64,000 nt of DNA, taken from the NCBI GenBank assembly GCA_963969395.1, contig OZ017800.1, positions 20,058,479 through 20,122,478 of the forward strand. Reading direction: 5' to 3'. The DNA comes from Pseudoscleropodium purum (Eukaryota > Streptophyta > Bryopsida > Hypnales > Brachytheciaceae). Shown piece after piece: positions 23,701 through 36,120 of this stretch. The position numbers and the translations under genes are program-made. The number at the start of each line of letters is the position of its first letter. Within the stretch, counting starts at the first letter, position 1. The notes under the pieces are model-generated. The model was not told the origin of the DNA, searched no databases, and was given only the letters and a program-made list of their open reading frames with translations.

Positions 23701-26652
23701 GAGATGTTGCGCTTTGTTCATTCATGGGCTATGGTATCGCAGGGGCTGCATGGGCCACCATTGTCTCTCAGGTTAGTGACAATCTTTGACTCTGGTTTTG
23801 AAAGGTTACGTGTTTGCGGTTTCATGTTTCTCGTGCACTTGTAGCATTGTGCTTCTTTTGAGTCCTGTTTGGCTATTTCCTCTCGTTTGAGAAGAATGTC
23901 ACTCATTTGCTATGAAGTTATTGTTGAGAAGTTCTAGATTGAGCGGCCATGTAATACATTTGGGTTGCATTTCAGTATGTGGGAGGAATATTGATGGCGT
24001 TATCGCTAAATAGCAAAGGCTATAATGCTCTTAAAATATCAGCTCCATCTGCCAAAGAGCTTATTGACATTGCAAAGCTCACCGCTCCTCTGCTTCTGTC
24101 TATGATATCAAAGGTAGGCAACGAAATCGCGATGCTCCACTATGTAGATATTTGTTCTATCTAATTATACAATCCAAGAGTGTGCAGTCCAACTTGCTAG
24201 GGAAAATTATTGAAATCTATTTATCTAGAGGCTAGATAGGGTTCATTTTCTGCACTCAGGCTTTGAGGTGGGTACATTAATTATATCTTTCGAGTCGCAT
24301 GGATAGTATTGATGAATCTTGCTGCAGGTGGCGTTTTACACATTGGTAACATATTTGGCCACTTCTTTGGGAGCTGTTACTGTTGCAGCGCATCAGGTAA
24401 ACAGTTTGAATCCCTCGTTACTGACGTACGAAATTAGTCAGCATTCCAAAGAGCTGGGGTTGTGCACTGATTTAATAAAGTTTTGTCTAATTGTCTTATG
24501 TTTATGGACTAGATGACCTTTGAGATCTGGGAGGATCGAGAACATTATTGGACATACTGTTAAGTTGCACTCTTGAATCAAGAGTATAGTTTTGGGTTCG
24601 TTAGAGGGCTCACATGAAATGCAGAATTGTGATTTATAACCCTCTTACTCTCAACCAGAGAAAACTTGACACATCTGCATGGACTAGTCAACTTAGTATA
24701 TTTGAGTCCTATCTTTTTCATGTTGAAGATGGGCATCTTGAAGAGTTAACTGTTGTTCATGGTCCAACAGGTGATGGTTGGAATTTACGGCCTTTGCGCT
24801 GTGTGGGGAGAACCCCTCGCTCAGACTGCACAGTCCTTCATGCCTCCTCTTATATATGGTTCACAAAAGAATCTGAAACAGGTGATTAATCTACAGATTT
24901 CTTCCAGTAGGATAAGTTATTTCTTGAGATTATTCATAACATTCTTTTGCCCTTCCAAGTCTTTACTTTGAGAATCAGAATAGACATTGCATTTGGACAT
25001 AATTGGACCAATATTGGTTGGCTTTATAACTCAAATTTTACTACGCAATGTTTTACTCCTGTGAAACTCCTAATGGCTCTTTGCTATATTATGAATTTAG
25101 CTAAACATTTGATAGAATAAGAATGGTAGAATAAAACAACTAAACATTTGACCTGATGCCATAACATTCTTTAGGGTCCTCTGTTGCACCCAAGTATCCA
25201 AATCATCTTTTTCTTTTTCCATATTGTAGAATGCACCTTTTGAATGCCAAACTTGACAATGTTGTGCTTCTTTTTGTGTCAGGCTCGGAAGCTTCTCAAG
25301 CAACTTATGATCATAGGATTGGTTGTGGGAACTGCTGTTGGCGTTCTCGCAATATCTATACCTTGGATCTGTCCCCAAGTCTTCACCAGGGACGCTGCAA
25401 TTATATCCAAGGTTTCATTTCACTTAGTGCTTTTATCAGTAATGTGTTAAATGAGTTTTTATATTTTTTGACAGGTCTAAAATATATGATCCTTCTCTTC
25501 ATTCTCAGCCCTTTGATCAACTAAGAATTAGAGGTCTGAACATTTTTTGATCGAGTAGAACAACTTTGCAATGTGTCTGATGATGCTTTGGAGCCTCCGG
25601 GAATTATGTAGTCCATCTTTTTAGAGCAACAGGTTGTTTGCTCTATAGATATCAACACTAACTTGTGTTTAATCTGTTCTACTTGGTCAGATGCGTGGAA
25701 TTACATTACCATTTATTGTCAGTGCAATGTCATGTCCACCAACATTATCGCTGGAAGGAACTTTGCTGGTAATACTTTTGAGTTCCTTGCTTGAAGAAGT
25801 AATTTTTAAGCTTATTTCATCTAGTGTCATTTTCCTTTAAAAAACTACTTTTTGAGCCTACAGATCGCTCAAGCGTGAATATAATTTCAGATCTAACCAT
25901 CAAATGTTTCACAGGCTGGTAGGGATTTCAAATTCTTGAGCTTCAGTATGACCACCTGCTTCATTGGCGGCACCATTTTGCTCCTGGTACGTGGAGTTTC
26001 TTTTCCGTTTATATTGGCTGTTTTGACTATTTTGTTCATTTTGACTTTCCCTCTTCATTTGAATGGTTTTCTGGTTTAGCTAAAATAAAATAAACAAAAC
26101 AAAATAAAATCTTGTAGTTCAAAAACAAAATTTTATTTTTTCATTTTGGGTGTGTCCCATTCCTGTATGCAGACTTGTAGAACGCTAAATTTGGGACTTC
26201 AAGGCAGTTGGTGGACGCTGGCTTCCTTCCAATGGGTAAGCTGCCGTTGTACTGTTGATGTGGAATACTTTCTGTTGCTCTTTAGCACCCATAACTTTCA
26301 ATGTCACAGCATCGGTGCCTAAAGTGCACATGATTATATGGAGTTTTGTAACATTGAGGCAACCAATCGAATTGCATGCGAAAGTGACGTAAAAGAAAAG
26401 TATGAAGTAAAATTTTGAAGAGTGTATGTCTGTTCCCTGGAAAACAAACGATTTGGTATCACAGGAAATGATATTAAAGAGGTCTAGGAATAATTTGATT
26501 CTGCCAATTGACAAGCTAACAAACCAGTGTTGTATCTGACTTGGCAGGCACGTTTCGTTTTGAGTTATATTCGTCTGAAGTCTCCGAAGAGCATTTTATC
26601 GGACGGTCCTCCCCCGTTGCAGTCCGAGTTGCAGAAACTGTTGGCGGACTGA
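20749..26652 (+). CDS. Chloroplast-type MATE efflux transporter (EDS5/DTX46-47 group)
   Basis: Fourteen exons with GT-AG boundaries join in frame: 20749-21856, 22469-22563, 22700-22808, 22973-23028, 23279-23334, 23633-23771, 23976-24113, 24328-24396, 24771-24881, 25283-25411, 25691-25768, 25915-25986, 26173-26235, 26548-26652. The product is 775 residues. From about residue 325 it matches the plastid MATE group: [49 protein letters not shown] and LEGTLLAGRDFKF. Family members are ~12-helix cation-coupled antiporters; Arabidopsis EDS5 exports salicylate precursor from plastids. Residues 1-90 are Ser/Arg-rich and transit-peptide-like. Residues ~100-320 are a long acidic linker (DDEEEE near 224, EEEEDE near 271) with no family match. 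Arabidopsis relatives are about 540-560 residues, so the extension is unusual. The substrate cannot be inferred. Confidence 0.93.
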
Positions 26653-27654
26653 TGTGATTAGCATTCTCAAATTTTCAATTATTGAAATATTGAAGAACAT
26701 AATTGTTGTTGTATTCCACAGCTCCACATTCGTGGTTCCTTCAGCTCCAACTGCACTTGCGTGCAGATCTCCACGTAAACCAACACGGCTTGTTATTTAG
26801 ACCCTTGAGAGTGATACTGTTGAACATATTTTCTTGTAAATTTGTGTACTTTCTGTTTGTTATTCACTTGAGTAATAGCCATTAGCCAGTAATGAATCGT
26901 TTTTAGGCGGATTACTCTTATTATGTGGGGTCTGCCGACCCATGTTATGACATTGAATTGAAGCCACAATGGCATCTGGTTGAATTACTACGCACATGTT
27001 ACGGCTGAAGATTTGTCATCTGACCTTGCTAGTTGTGAATTCTGGAGACTTTTGAGCTTTTTCATGTCGTGAACGAGGCGTTCAGGTATGATAGAGCTAC
27101 CTGATCTTACATGTTTCTGTTTGAGCAGGTTTACATTTGTCCAGACTAGCTTTGAGGGCAAAATATTTCAGTCATGTTACATCTTAAATTTAAATTTAAG
27201 TGTAAGGTAAACCAACTTATGATAAACAAGCCACCTATGAATCTATAATAGACACTTAGGGAATGACCCATTATAGTCTTGCATCAACTTATGACAAATT
27301 TTTTGCAATAAATGAGATGTGGGTTACATTGACTTGAGTTTGTGGCCACAATCAATGTCTTAGACGATGGTGATGGAGTGATTAGTAATTGCATTAAGAA
27401 CTTCCATCTTTTGAGTGAAAATTCATTGCATAAAGTAACTTTTTTAGGCCTTTATGTTGTGTCTATGTTAGAAAATATTATGACTGCTTTTCAATAAGAT
27501 GACCATTATGGATACACTTTTTGCCAATTTGGTGGAAAAGTAGTCTAGAGACTTTTTGGAATGAATTAGGCAGTACACTTTGAAAATCCATAACAAATTC
27601 ATAGTGTATTAATCTTTGAATGACAAACTTGTGAATGTAAAAATCATTTGTTTC

Positions 27655-27790
27655 GGTGTCATGTGAATCTCTAGATTAAAAAAATGCAAAAGTACTCATT
27701 GAAAGTCAAATTACTATAGACAACCTTTCTTTTTCATACAAAATTTGAAGGATGAATAGTTGCACTTTTGTTTTGCATGGAGAGATTCTT
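27655..27790 (-). repeat. Dispersed repeat K, inverted copy
   Basis: Read on the minus strand it shows 'gtgcaactattcatccttcaaattttgtatgaaaaagaaaggt' in outline, followed by TTTGACTTTCAATGAGT. The same block order occurs at 28900-29065, 39195-39375 and 43125-43285. Confidence 0.6.
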
Positions 27791-28899
27791 TGTCATTCAT
27801 TGGCCAAAAAATGTCTGTTGCATCGTTGATGGGTTAAGAAAATAAAATTTCAATTGTTCACTCCATTTTTCATATTTGTCTTTATATGGAATTTAGAAAA
27901 TTGCATGTTATAAGTTGTTTTATCTTGTCTAAAGTTGGTTGTAGATTAAATAGTTGTGATTTTTAGTAGAATTTTTGTCTTTTAAATTTTAAATTTTAAG
28001 TTTTAATTGCAAGGTTTTAAAAGATTTTATTTCTTTCTTTTTATTTGAGTCAATTTTGAGCTCAAAAGTTATTTTTTGAGGTCAAATTTGCTTCTACTAA
28101 TTAAAAATTAAAATATTTGGTGTAAAGAGTTTTCAAAATCTATATTCTTTTATGTCACAAAATTAGCATAAGAATCTACAAACATTTGGATGTGTGGAAA
28201 AAGTTATAGTTGAGTATTTGTCATTTGTTTGCATTTATTTATTGTTCAATTCTTTGAAAAATGATCTGTTAGGGATAAAGAACAAAAAGCCAAAGCCTCT
28301 AAATTTCATTTCACTACAATTTAATTGTTGAAAAATAAAACCTTGTCTAAAATCAAAAGATAACCAATATGATTTGAACTAAATACAATGATTATTGTTT
28401 TTAAGAATTGTTATATAATTTATAAGTCATTTTCTTGGCTTAGGCGCACCTAATGGGGTTTAATTTGAATAGTTATATATTAATACTCATATTGTAATAC
28501 ATCTAATATCAAATTCTATTATTGAAAATTTGACCCGTATTTTAGATAAAAATTGAGCCAATAGAATACCAAAGAAGTTGAATATGAAAAATGTAACAAC
28601 AATGTAAGGTCAATGGCCATTTTGGATAATGATTAAGTTTGTTTATAATAATATACATTGGGATTCTATAAAGGACGAGTTTTGGTAAAGTTTAAAAAAA
28701 AAATTTAACCCCTTGCTTGGAAATACTTTGATGCTAAGAATATGTTTTTTAAAAGTGTGTCATATAGATGTTGAATTCACCTAGTTTACACTTATGATAT
28801 TATTATTTACCAATAGAATTAGAGTTCTATCTCATTCCATGCCAAAAAAATATCATCCAAGTTGTCTCATACTTCATATGTCTGAAAGATGACAAAGAG

Positions 28900-29065
28900 T
28901 CCTTTTCTGTAGGATAGAAGTGCAAATATTCATCTTTAGAATTTTGTATGAAAAGGAGATGTCTTGTACCCAATAGTTTGACCTCTAATGAATGCTCTTG
29001 AGTTTTTAAGCAAATGATTTATACAATACCAAAAAGGTTGATTTCAATGGTGGCCAACCCATCTT
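28900..29065 (+). repeat. Dispersed repeat K, copy 2
   Basis: Blocks in order: 'gtgcaaatattcatcttta', TTTTGTATGAAAA, GTTTGACCTCTAATGA, AAGCAAATGATTTATACAAT, and 'gatttcaatggtggcca'. Strongly similar to 39195-39375. Confidence 0.65.
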
Positions 29066-29312
29066 TATGGGGTTAATCCTTTAGCATTGGAATTCTTTTC
29101 TAAATTTTTGCATATGTTGCATATACCTTTATAAATATATATTATTTACCTCAATTTCATCAAATTCATCATATAAAAAATGTTCAAAAATAAATAAAGC
29201 ATTAGTTTGGATGAATGAGAATTTTTGTAGTATCCCCATAGAATTTGTTTGTTGATCATTTAGAATTGGAATGTCAGAGTACTAAATGGTTGATCCCTAA
29301 AGGACATGGGAA

Positions 29313-29330
29313 GGGGGGGGGGGGGGGGGG
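29313..29330 (+). repeat. Run of 18 consecutive G
   Basis: An uninterrupted homopolymer on the plus strand. It could form G-quadruplex structure, and its exact length is likely to be unstable or mis-sequenced. Confidence 0.95.
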
Positions 29331-29875
29331 TTGTAAGCATAGCTCTTGTTTTCTTGACTAGCTCTTATAACAAGCATAATTCCTCATTCACGTTGAATAA
29401 TTTTGATGATTGCCACTATTGAAATGAAAGAAGACTTCTATAGCTTTCATATGAGAAAAAGGTTAACAAAATTGCCGCATTTTCAAGAAAATGCTACCGT
29501 TGACAAGATTGATGAAAGATGTTTAGTTAGGTGATACGTTGTATATAATAATTATACTAAAATTAGAATGTTGAAATTGGAATGCTAAAAAGTCCTCCAA
29601 AAATTTTGATTTTTCTTTGTGGGTACATATCATTATGGTTTTGATGTGTAATTTTTATTAGATCATTTTGAGGTGTGGAAGAAAAGTATGAATATTTGTA
29701 GTGACAATCCAAAGCATCTTTTCTATTCTCCAAAAAATTCACCAAAAATAACATAGTCAATGATGTCTTGATCAGATTGCACCAATGGATTTAGTGGGAA
29801 AAAATAATGTTTGATGTTCACAGACTTTTAGTGAAGTTCACATTTCAAATTTTTTTGCAAATGTAGTTGAAGAAG

Positions 29876-29883
29876 CCACGTGG
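29876..29883 (+). promoter_or_regulatory. CCACGTGG G-box/ABRE-like motif upstream of the ERD7-like gene
   Basis: A palindromic CCACGTGG (core ACGTGG) lies about 600 bp before the start codon of a gene family known for dehydration response. It matches the core bound by bZIP factors in ABA/G-box promoters. Function is inferred from the motif and context only. Confidence 0.45.
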
Positions 29884-29912
29884 TGACCTTGTGGTCCATC
29901 AGTGGTTAAACC

Positions 29913-30110
29913 TTGGTTAAATTTGAGAGAGACGCCGCCCCCGAACCTGACCAAGCGGTGCAAGAGGCCACCTCACCCCAGCTGCTTGTGTCGAGGTGGC
30001 AGGGCGGCATCTCGCCCGGCAGCTTGTTTCAGCAGTGCAGCGCCGGAGAAGCGTCCCGAGAGGAGATGCCCGATGCCAAGGTCGGCGCCTTCTCCATTGC
30101 TCCGCTTTAA
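29913..30110 (+). CDS. GC-rich coding-like fragment upstream of the ERD7-like gene
   Basis: A frame that opens at a non-ATG codon near 29913 and ends in TAA reads ERDAAPEPDQAVQEATSPQ and later REEMPDAKVGAFSIAPL, with a soluble-protein-like composition and an abrupt GC rise at about 29925. It may be a terminal exon or a captured 3' fragment of another gene. The overlapping frame at 29902-30123 is Arg/Pro-rich and less protein-like. No family is recognised. Confidence 0.25.
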   Translation: MVKFERDAAPEPDQAVQEATSPQLLVSRWQGGISPGSLFQQCSAGEASREEMPDAKVGAFSIAPL

Positions 30111-30239
30111 GCTAAACACGTAGCAGACGGGAACCGCGGGTTGCGTGGGCGCGAAGCACGAACTTATGTCGGTACTTCCGCCCGTCGAACCTTCGCTGCG
30201 CCTGTGTCACTGTCCGCGAGTAGTGTCGGTCGCATTTCC

Positions 30240-30246
30240 TCATAAA
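30240..30246 (+). promoter_or_regulatory. Possible TATA-like box of the ERD7-like gene
   Basis: CATAAAA lies about 240 bp before the ATG and just upstream of a leader-like, CT-rich stretch. Weak, position-based assignment. Confidence 0.3.
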
Positions 30247-30480
30247 ACCTCAAACTGCTCCCTCGATCGAATCCAAGAACACAAATTCGCAACTTGGGCA
30301 AGTCCCAATTTCTAATTTCTCCTCAATCCGCAGTTCCGAGATATTGCAATCGTGTGTGCGTGCGCACGGTCCGTTCTTCGATTGCCAGCTCCTCAATTTC
30401 GGGAAAAGGAAGAGTGTGGAGTTGGGGTGTGTGTGCACTCACTTTCTTGAATTGCAATTGTTGTGAGGAGAGTGTGAGCT

Positions 30481-33400
30481 ATGGGCGGCCAGGAAGAGAC
30501 CCCTTCGCCCGTCACCTACCCCAGCGTCGACACCCCGCGACAGAGCCGCTTCACCGCGACCGCGAGCTCCTCCCTTTACCCGCAGATCCACTCCGACTCC
30601 CAGGGTGGTCCAGCTATGGCGGAGGGGGCGTTCGAGGAGTGTCTGGTGAGCATCCCGGGGGCCATGGTGCACTTGGTGGACAGGCAGGAGAGCGTCCTCC
30701 TGGGCAGTGGGGAGCTGGTGGTGGTGCGCATTAACCAGAGAGAGGAGCAGAGCGTGGTGGCGCTGGTGCGCGTGGGGGAGGACTTGCAGTGGCCGCTCAT
30801 GCGGGACGAGCAGGTGGTCAAGTTGGATCCCATTCATTACGTCTTCTCGCTCCCCGTGGTGGACGCCGTCACGCCGGAGGTAAGGGGTTCATCCACGAAT
30901 CAAGTTTGTATATGCTCTTTAGTCTAGCTTGGGTTTCGAAACCGCTTGAAACGTTATTCTGCAAAATTTGGAATGCCCCAGTTCTAGTATTTAGACGATA
31001 CAAGCATTGGATACTTATTGCAATTAATTTTAGTGTAGCAGGGCGTGTACCAGCTTGAAATGCTGCAGATTTTTATTTATTTTTACTTTTTAGTCCAGGC
31101 AGGAATAATTATCCAATGCTTGTATCATATTTAGAAGAGTTTGCTGGATTAGACATGCATCGACTTTGCCCAAGTAGGCTCGTGGTAGTCGATACTAGCT
31201 CTCACCCTGTTTTCTCCTTGCTTAAATAAGAAGAACTGGTAGATTGATTGATCATCTTGTTTGATTGGTTTTTTTGTTAGCTATCTATATGACGATTGAT
31301 AGTTTTTTAACCATTTAAGCTGGGGAGAGGTAAGTACCTATTGATCACCAAAATTGCTAGCTTTAGACGACTGCATGAAGATCTTGGAAAGCACGCCAAA
31401 ATCTGTTCTTGCAGTGTTATCAATACCTCCTCTTGCCTCAAGGCTCTTTTTTCTCTTGAACTTGACAAATTAGAAATTCATGTGTAGTTCGAAACTGGAC
31501 ACTGATTTCCGGGTATGGATGCAGGCAGTGACGCGGGCGAAAAGTGGGGAGAACATGCATTACGGAGTGACATTCTCAGCCCCAGGGCACGAGGAGGATT
31601 TGAAGCTTCTGGACGACCTGCTGGAGTTTTACAGCTTCTTCTCTCTCCCCACTCTCGTGCATGGAGACAAGCAAAAAGAGGCTGCCGAGAAGCGGATGGA
31701 TGCTTCCAAGGAGGTGGACACAACCGGTGCCGCGGTTGTTCCAGCGTCCGTGGTTGCTGGCGATGGCAGGAAGGTGCTAACTTTGATCTCTTTCTCTCTG
31801 TCTCCAGCAATTAATTTTAGTACATAATTTTTTTTTGTCAACGAAGCCTATCAGAGGTTTTAGTTTGATCAGGTTTCTAATGGTATCAGTGTCTTTTACT
31901 TGCATGTGTATCACAAAGGATAACGTGTTTGGCAGAATGAGTTCTCTGTTGGTAATAATGGTTAGAATTAGAGAGAGGATGATCAGGTTCCGAATGATTT
32001 CAGTGTCTTATTTTTACTTGAATGCGCATATCACAATGGCTAACCTTGAATTGCTGTTGGTAACAGTGTTTAGAATAAGAGAGAGAATGATTTCCCTAAC
32101 GGTTCTAAATGTTTATTATCCTGTACAGATCACTGAGGCTAACCAGCGCATGTTCTGGACCGAGATGGCACCCAACGTAGATGATTACGGCAACCGTGTG
32201 GCTAAGGCGATTGCCTCTGGCACCGGTCAGCTCATCCGCGGCATCTTTTGGATTCGGGATTCCACTGTCCAGAGACTGGAGAGTGGCTCCATCAGCATGA
32301 CTCGGAATTCCAATCCCACAGACAGTCCTAGCGATGTCAGCCTCACCACGTTGCGCAATCTGCACAGGTAATATTTGAGTGCAGTTCTTCACAATAGCAT
32401 ACGTTGTATGCCCAGTTTTGCATTCAATGGACTACGCTGATTCATCTTAGTAGTGCGAGTGAGTCTAATTTACCAAGGTCTCACTCTTTGTAAGAAATTT
32501 AACCCTTAGTATTCTTGATTTCGAAGTGACCATTTTGATTGATCATATTGTGGGAAATATAAATTAAATGGAGAAAATGTTTACGTAACAGATTTAAAGA
32601 AGAACATGAAAAAGGGCAATTTCAAAAAACAATTATTGGAACTAATTGAAATCCCGATCTGTACACTTCAAAACAACTAAAAAAAACACGAGGCCAAATA
32701 TGGGCTTTCTTCGTCCTTAAAGGCTTAAATTCTTGTCAGTTGATTCCGGAACTTTGATAGTGACAGCTATTTTATCCAAAATCGGTTGTGGTGTATACCT
32801 TGAGAGTAGATGTGCCATAGAATGTGAACATCTAAGCAAAAGGCTTGTTGATGGTAGACTATGATATGTGATCTTCGTGGTAGTTATTCGACTAGCAGTG
32901 ACTATCTTTGAGCATAGCAGGTGTAATTACTGGTTGTAAACGTAGTTTTGAGTTGTCCTTGGATGCTGATCTTTAGTTCGTTTTTGACGTTTTGAAGGTT
33001 TTTTCTTGCAGAGTGAATGACCTTTCGAAGGCAACAGACAATTTTGCCAGGAGTGTGTTGTCAGGTGTGGTGTCGACTGTGGGATTCATTCCGAATGCCA
33101 TCGCCAGGTCTAGAGTTGGACGAGCGTTTTTCAAGTCTGGCCCTGGAGAGGTGGCCTTGGCTTCTATGATCTCATTTTGTGAGTGCCCACTTCTTCCTTC
33201 AAAATGCAGATTCGGTTCAGTTTGATTTTTTTGGTTTGGTTATTTACCGTTTTTGAGTCATCCTCCATGTGGTCCGTCTTTTGATAGGAGGATAGAATTT
33301 CATGAAATTTAATCACATAGTTCTCTTATTCCTAAGTTGAAGTTTTGGTTTCACCTTTGCAACCCCAAAGAAGGCTCAAAAGTTATTTCGCAGCTCTATC

Positions 33401-33805
33401 GGTTCTAAACATCTTTTGATCCGTCTCCACGTCTCCAACTTGTAAAGTCGGGACCTAAACCTCAACTTACGAAGATGACCACTCAATTTGATTAGATTAC
33501 ACGCAATCATGATAACTAATCATAATAACTAATGATTGAGCTGTGCAGGGAAATTATTCGATGCAGTAGAGCAAGCCTCAAGAGACGTATTGAAAACGGG
33601 AACAGCAGCTGCAGCCACAGTGGTGACACACAAGTATGGAGAGCCTGCAGGGAAGGCCACGGGAGAAACGCTGGGCACCGCAGGCCATCTGGTGGGAACA
33701 GCATGGACTGTCGCCAAGCTGCCCAAAGTACTCAACCCAACTGCCGCTTTGAGGCCTACCAGAGTTACTATGATGGAACTGAATGCTCCCAAGCAACTGA
33801 CTTAG
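30481..33805 (+). CDS. ERD7: Senescence/dehydration-associated protein, ERD7-like
   Basis: Five exons with GT-AG junctions, 30481-30879, 31525-31773, 32129-32367, 33012-33178 and 33549-33805, join in frame to 436 residues. An in-frame TGA at 30475-30477 fixes the start. The N-terminal half (about residues 50-170) carries the conserved ECLVSIPGAMVHLVDRQES and LPVVDAVTPE region of plant ERD7 proteins. The C-terminal half (about 230-420) is the senescence domain shared with spartin: NRVAKAIASGTGQLIRGIFW and later EPAGKATGETLGTAGHLVGT, with alternating small and hydrophobic residues typical of membrane- and lipid-binding helices. Arabidopsis ERD7 is induced by dehydration, cold and senescence and binds membrane lipids. 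The length matches the family (~430-460). A G-box lies about 600 bp upstream. The product is a peripheral membrane or lipid-droplet protein by family knowledge. Confidence 0.92.
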
Positions 33806-36120
33806 ATAGATTCATGTGTTTGGGGACTTGGAGGGTTGGGGTAAAGGATTTTAGGGTTTGTCTATTGGCTTGCTGCATTTTTGCTTTGCAGGATTGTAAA
33901 TTTTGGGTGAAGTTTTGAGCATTCGGAAAGAATAGTGAAACAGTTGCTTTCAGCTTGTTGGGCTGGCTATGGATGTATATCTATGTGTAATGATCTTTCA
34001 GGTAGTAAGGTAGAAGGCCACGGTTTGTGGTTTGCTCAAGATGGGATGATTAGTTCCTTCACATGTAGAAAGTGAAAGTGAAAAGTTGATAAAGATTGAG
34101 ATTATACTTTGCCAATAGAATATGAATTTGTTATGAATTATGAAGGTGTATTGTCCTTGCAACCCACTAGGGGTTCCAATTTTGTGGATTCTCAATTTGT
34201 ATAGAATACTGTAGAACGTTATTTGAAACTTCATTGTAAATAAATAGACAAGCAGCTACACTACAAGTGACCACATTCACAAATTGTGTGTTTCTCATTG
34301 CAGTTCAATCATATGAGTTTACAATGAGACGTGGAAGTCTCTAATCAAGCATGTACATAACATGAAGTGTGTTGCTCTTGAGATATAAAAGCAATGTGCA
34401 ATTACACAGTGAAGCATTGAAATAATAATTCTTGATTTCAAATGCCAGGTTGTTCTGTGTGACCCTTCTGTGGTACTGAAGCTTGTCCAATTTTCAAAAG
34501 TCCATATTCTAGATGATGGTCTAGGATAAGGCATCCACATAGAAGATGGCCTTTATGAAAATAAGGTGTCCTTTGCGAGGAAAGCTTGAAGGCAAAGGAA
34601 ATCTTGTTTTCAAAAAGGTCCAAGAGTAGGAAACCTTATCCTATGTAAAGTCTATACCCACACCCATACCCACAACACATTTTCTAAAGGAGAATTATGG
34701 ATATAATGTACTTTTGTATTGAGCAAAACAAGAATGGTGTAACTACAAGGCACTATCCTAAGTAAACAACCATATTAATTTATTGATCAATTGAACCCCA
34801 CATCTCCATTGTAACCAATCCTTAATTGAATTGTGTAATATAATTTCAATTGTAGATAGGATTTGGAGACTAAGATTCAAAAATCAAAGTTGATGCCTTA
34901 GTCTTTGTCCAAAAGTTACAGTCAATAAAGGATAATTTGCTTTACTACCAAATTGATGAAATTGAGAAGAGAAGCAAAGCTAAAGGAGATAAAAAATTCA
35001 ATAATTAAATATGTTAGAAATAATTAGATGTGATTGCAAAAGAAAATACAAAAATATCACCAACAAATTATAAGATTATAATACTCAATCATGAAGGTGT
35101 TAAAATTGGAAAAGTGGTTTGAAGTCTTTCAATCCTTTCCAAATGTCAAAATGTCAATTGGTCATCAAAAAAAATGAGATTGAAAGATAAAACATGCATA
35201 ACCCAAATCAATCTATAGCTTCTCAAAAATCTCTTTTACAATTTCTAAAAATTAATTTCTAATGTAAATTTATCTCTCAGATCTAATGTATTTGAAGATC
35301 ATTTCCACAAGCTCTCAACACTATAGAAACCCAAGATTGCAAGACACCCTTGCACAAAATCTTAAAATAGAAAAATCTGAGTCAATCATTTTCAAAATCA
35401 GATTTTTGATGCTAAATCTAAACTTCAAAAAGAATTTTACGAAAATACGAATCACTAAAAGTAGCATCTTGGGTAGATTTAGTTTTACTTTAAAGCATTG
35501 CCAACACCAGAATTTGGTGCCTTGAGCATTTCACGGTAAGCAAAGAACGTCATCGGACACTTCTGTGTTCTCAGTGTCGTTTCCGGGTTGAAGGGCTAAA
35601 CATAGATCTAAATTAATTAGCTTTGCGACTTCAGTTATCAAGATTTGGATTACAAGTTTTACTATCAGTTGGAAGTGCTTGCTTATGGACAAAGTCAAGC
35701 TCATTCATTTACTCATTTATTCGACTAGGTGAGATACACAACCTTGATATGTTTATGCACAAATTCAGAAAACTTGCAACGCCGTTCCCGAGTATTAGTA
35801 GATACTTTGACTGACCAATTCAGAGAATACAACCTGCCCAATCTTTTGGCTTCCATTTGGGGGCATACGAACAGAAAAGGAACCTAAATTGGGTAGCGAT
35901 GAGCGAACTTAACATTACATTCAAACCAGATGGCAAATCTGTACTGAAAATGATGCATGAAACGAACATGCAAAAACACAACATAAACTCAGTTAATCAA
36001 CCAAAAGAAAAAGTGGCACTCCTTCCACCTTTGCTTATCCAGAACGTGATTGAAGGACAATCCATACACAGAAAATGAGGTCACGCAAAACCATCAAATA
36101 CGTCTTCTGTTACGAAGGAT
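33806..36120. other. Intergenic DNA between convergent ERD7-like and eL13 genes
   Basis: The two genes point toward each other, so both 3' UTRs lie here. The middle (34300-35500) is AT-rich with only short frames of no recognisable family. No repeat boundary or RNA gene was recognised. Confidence 0.65.

Larger units (their letters stand above)
26653..29875. other. Intergenic DNA between the MATE and ERD7-like genes
   Basis: The first few hundred bases are presumably the MATE 3' UTR. After about 27100 the DNA is AT-rich and holds two dispersed-repeat copies (27655-27790 minus, 28900-29065 plus) and an isolated element-terminus-like sequence near 29292-29308 (ATCCCTAAAGGACATGGG), just before a poly-G run. 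No gene is supported. Confidence 0.65.
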
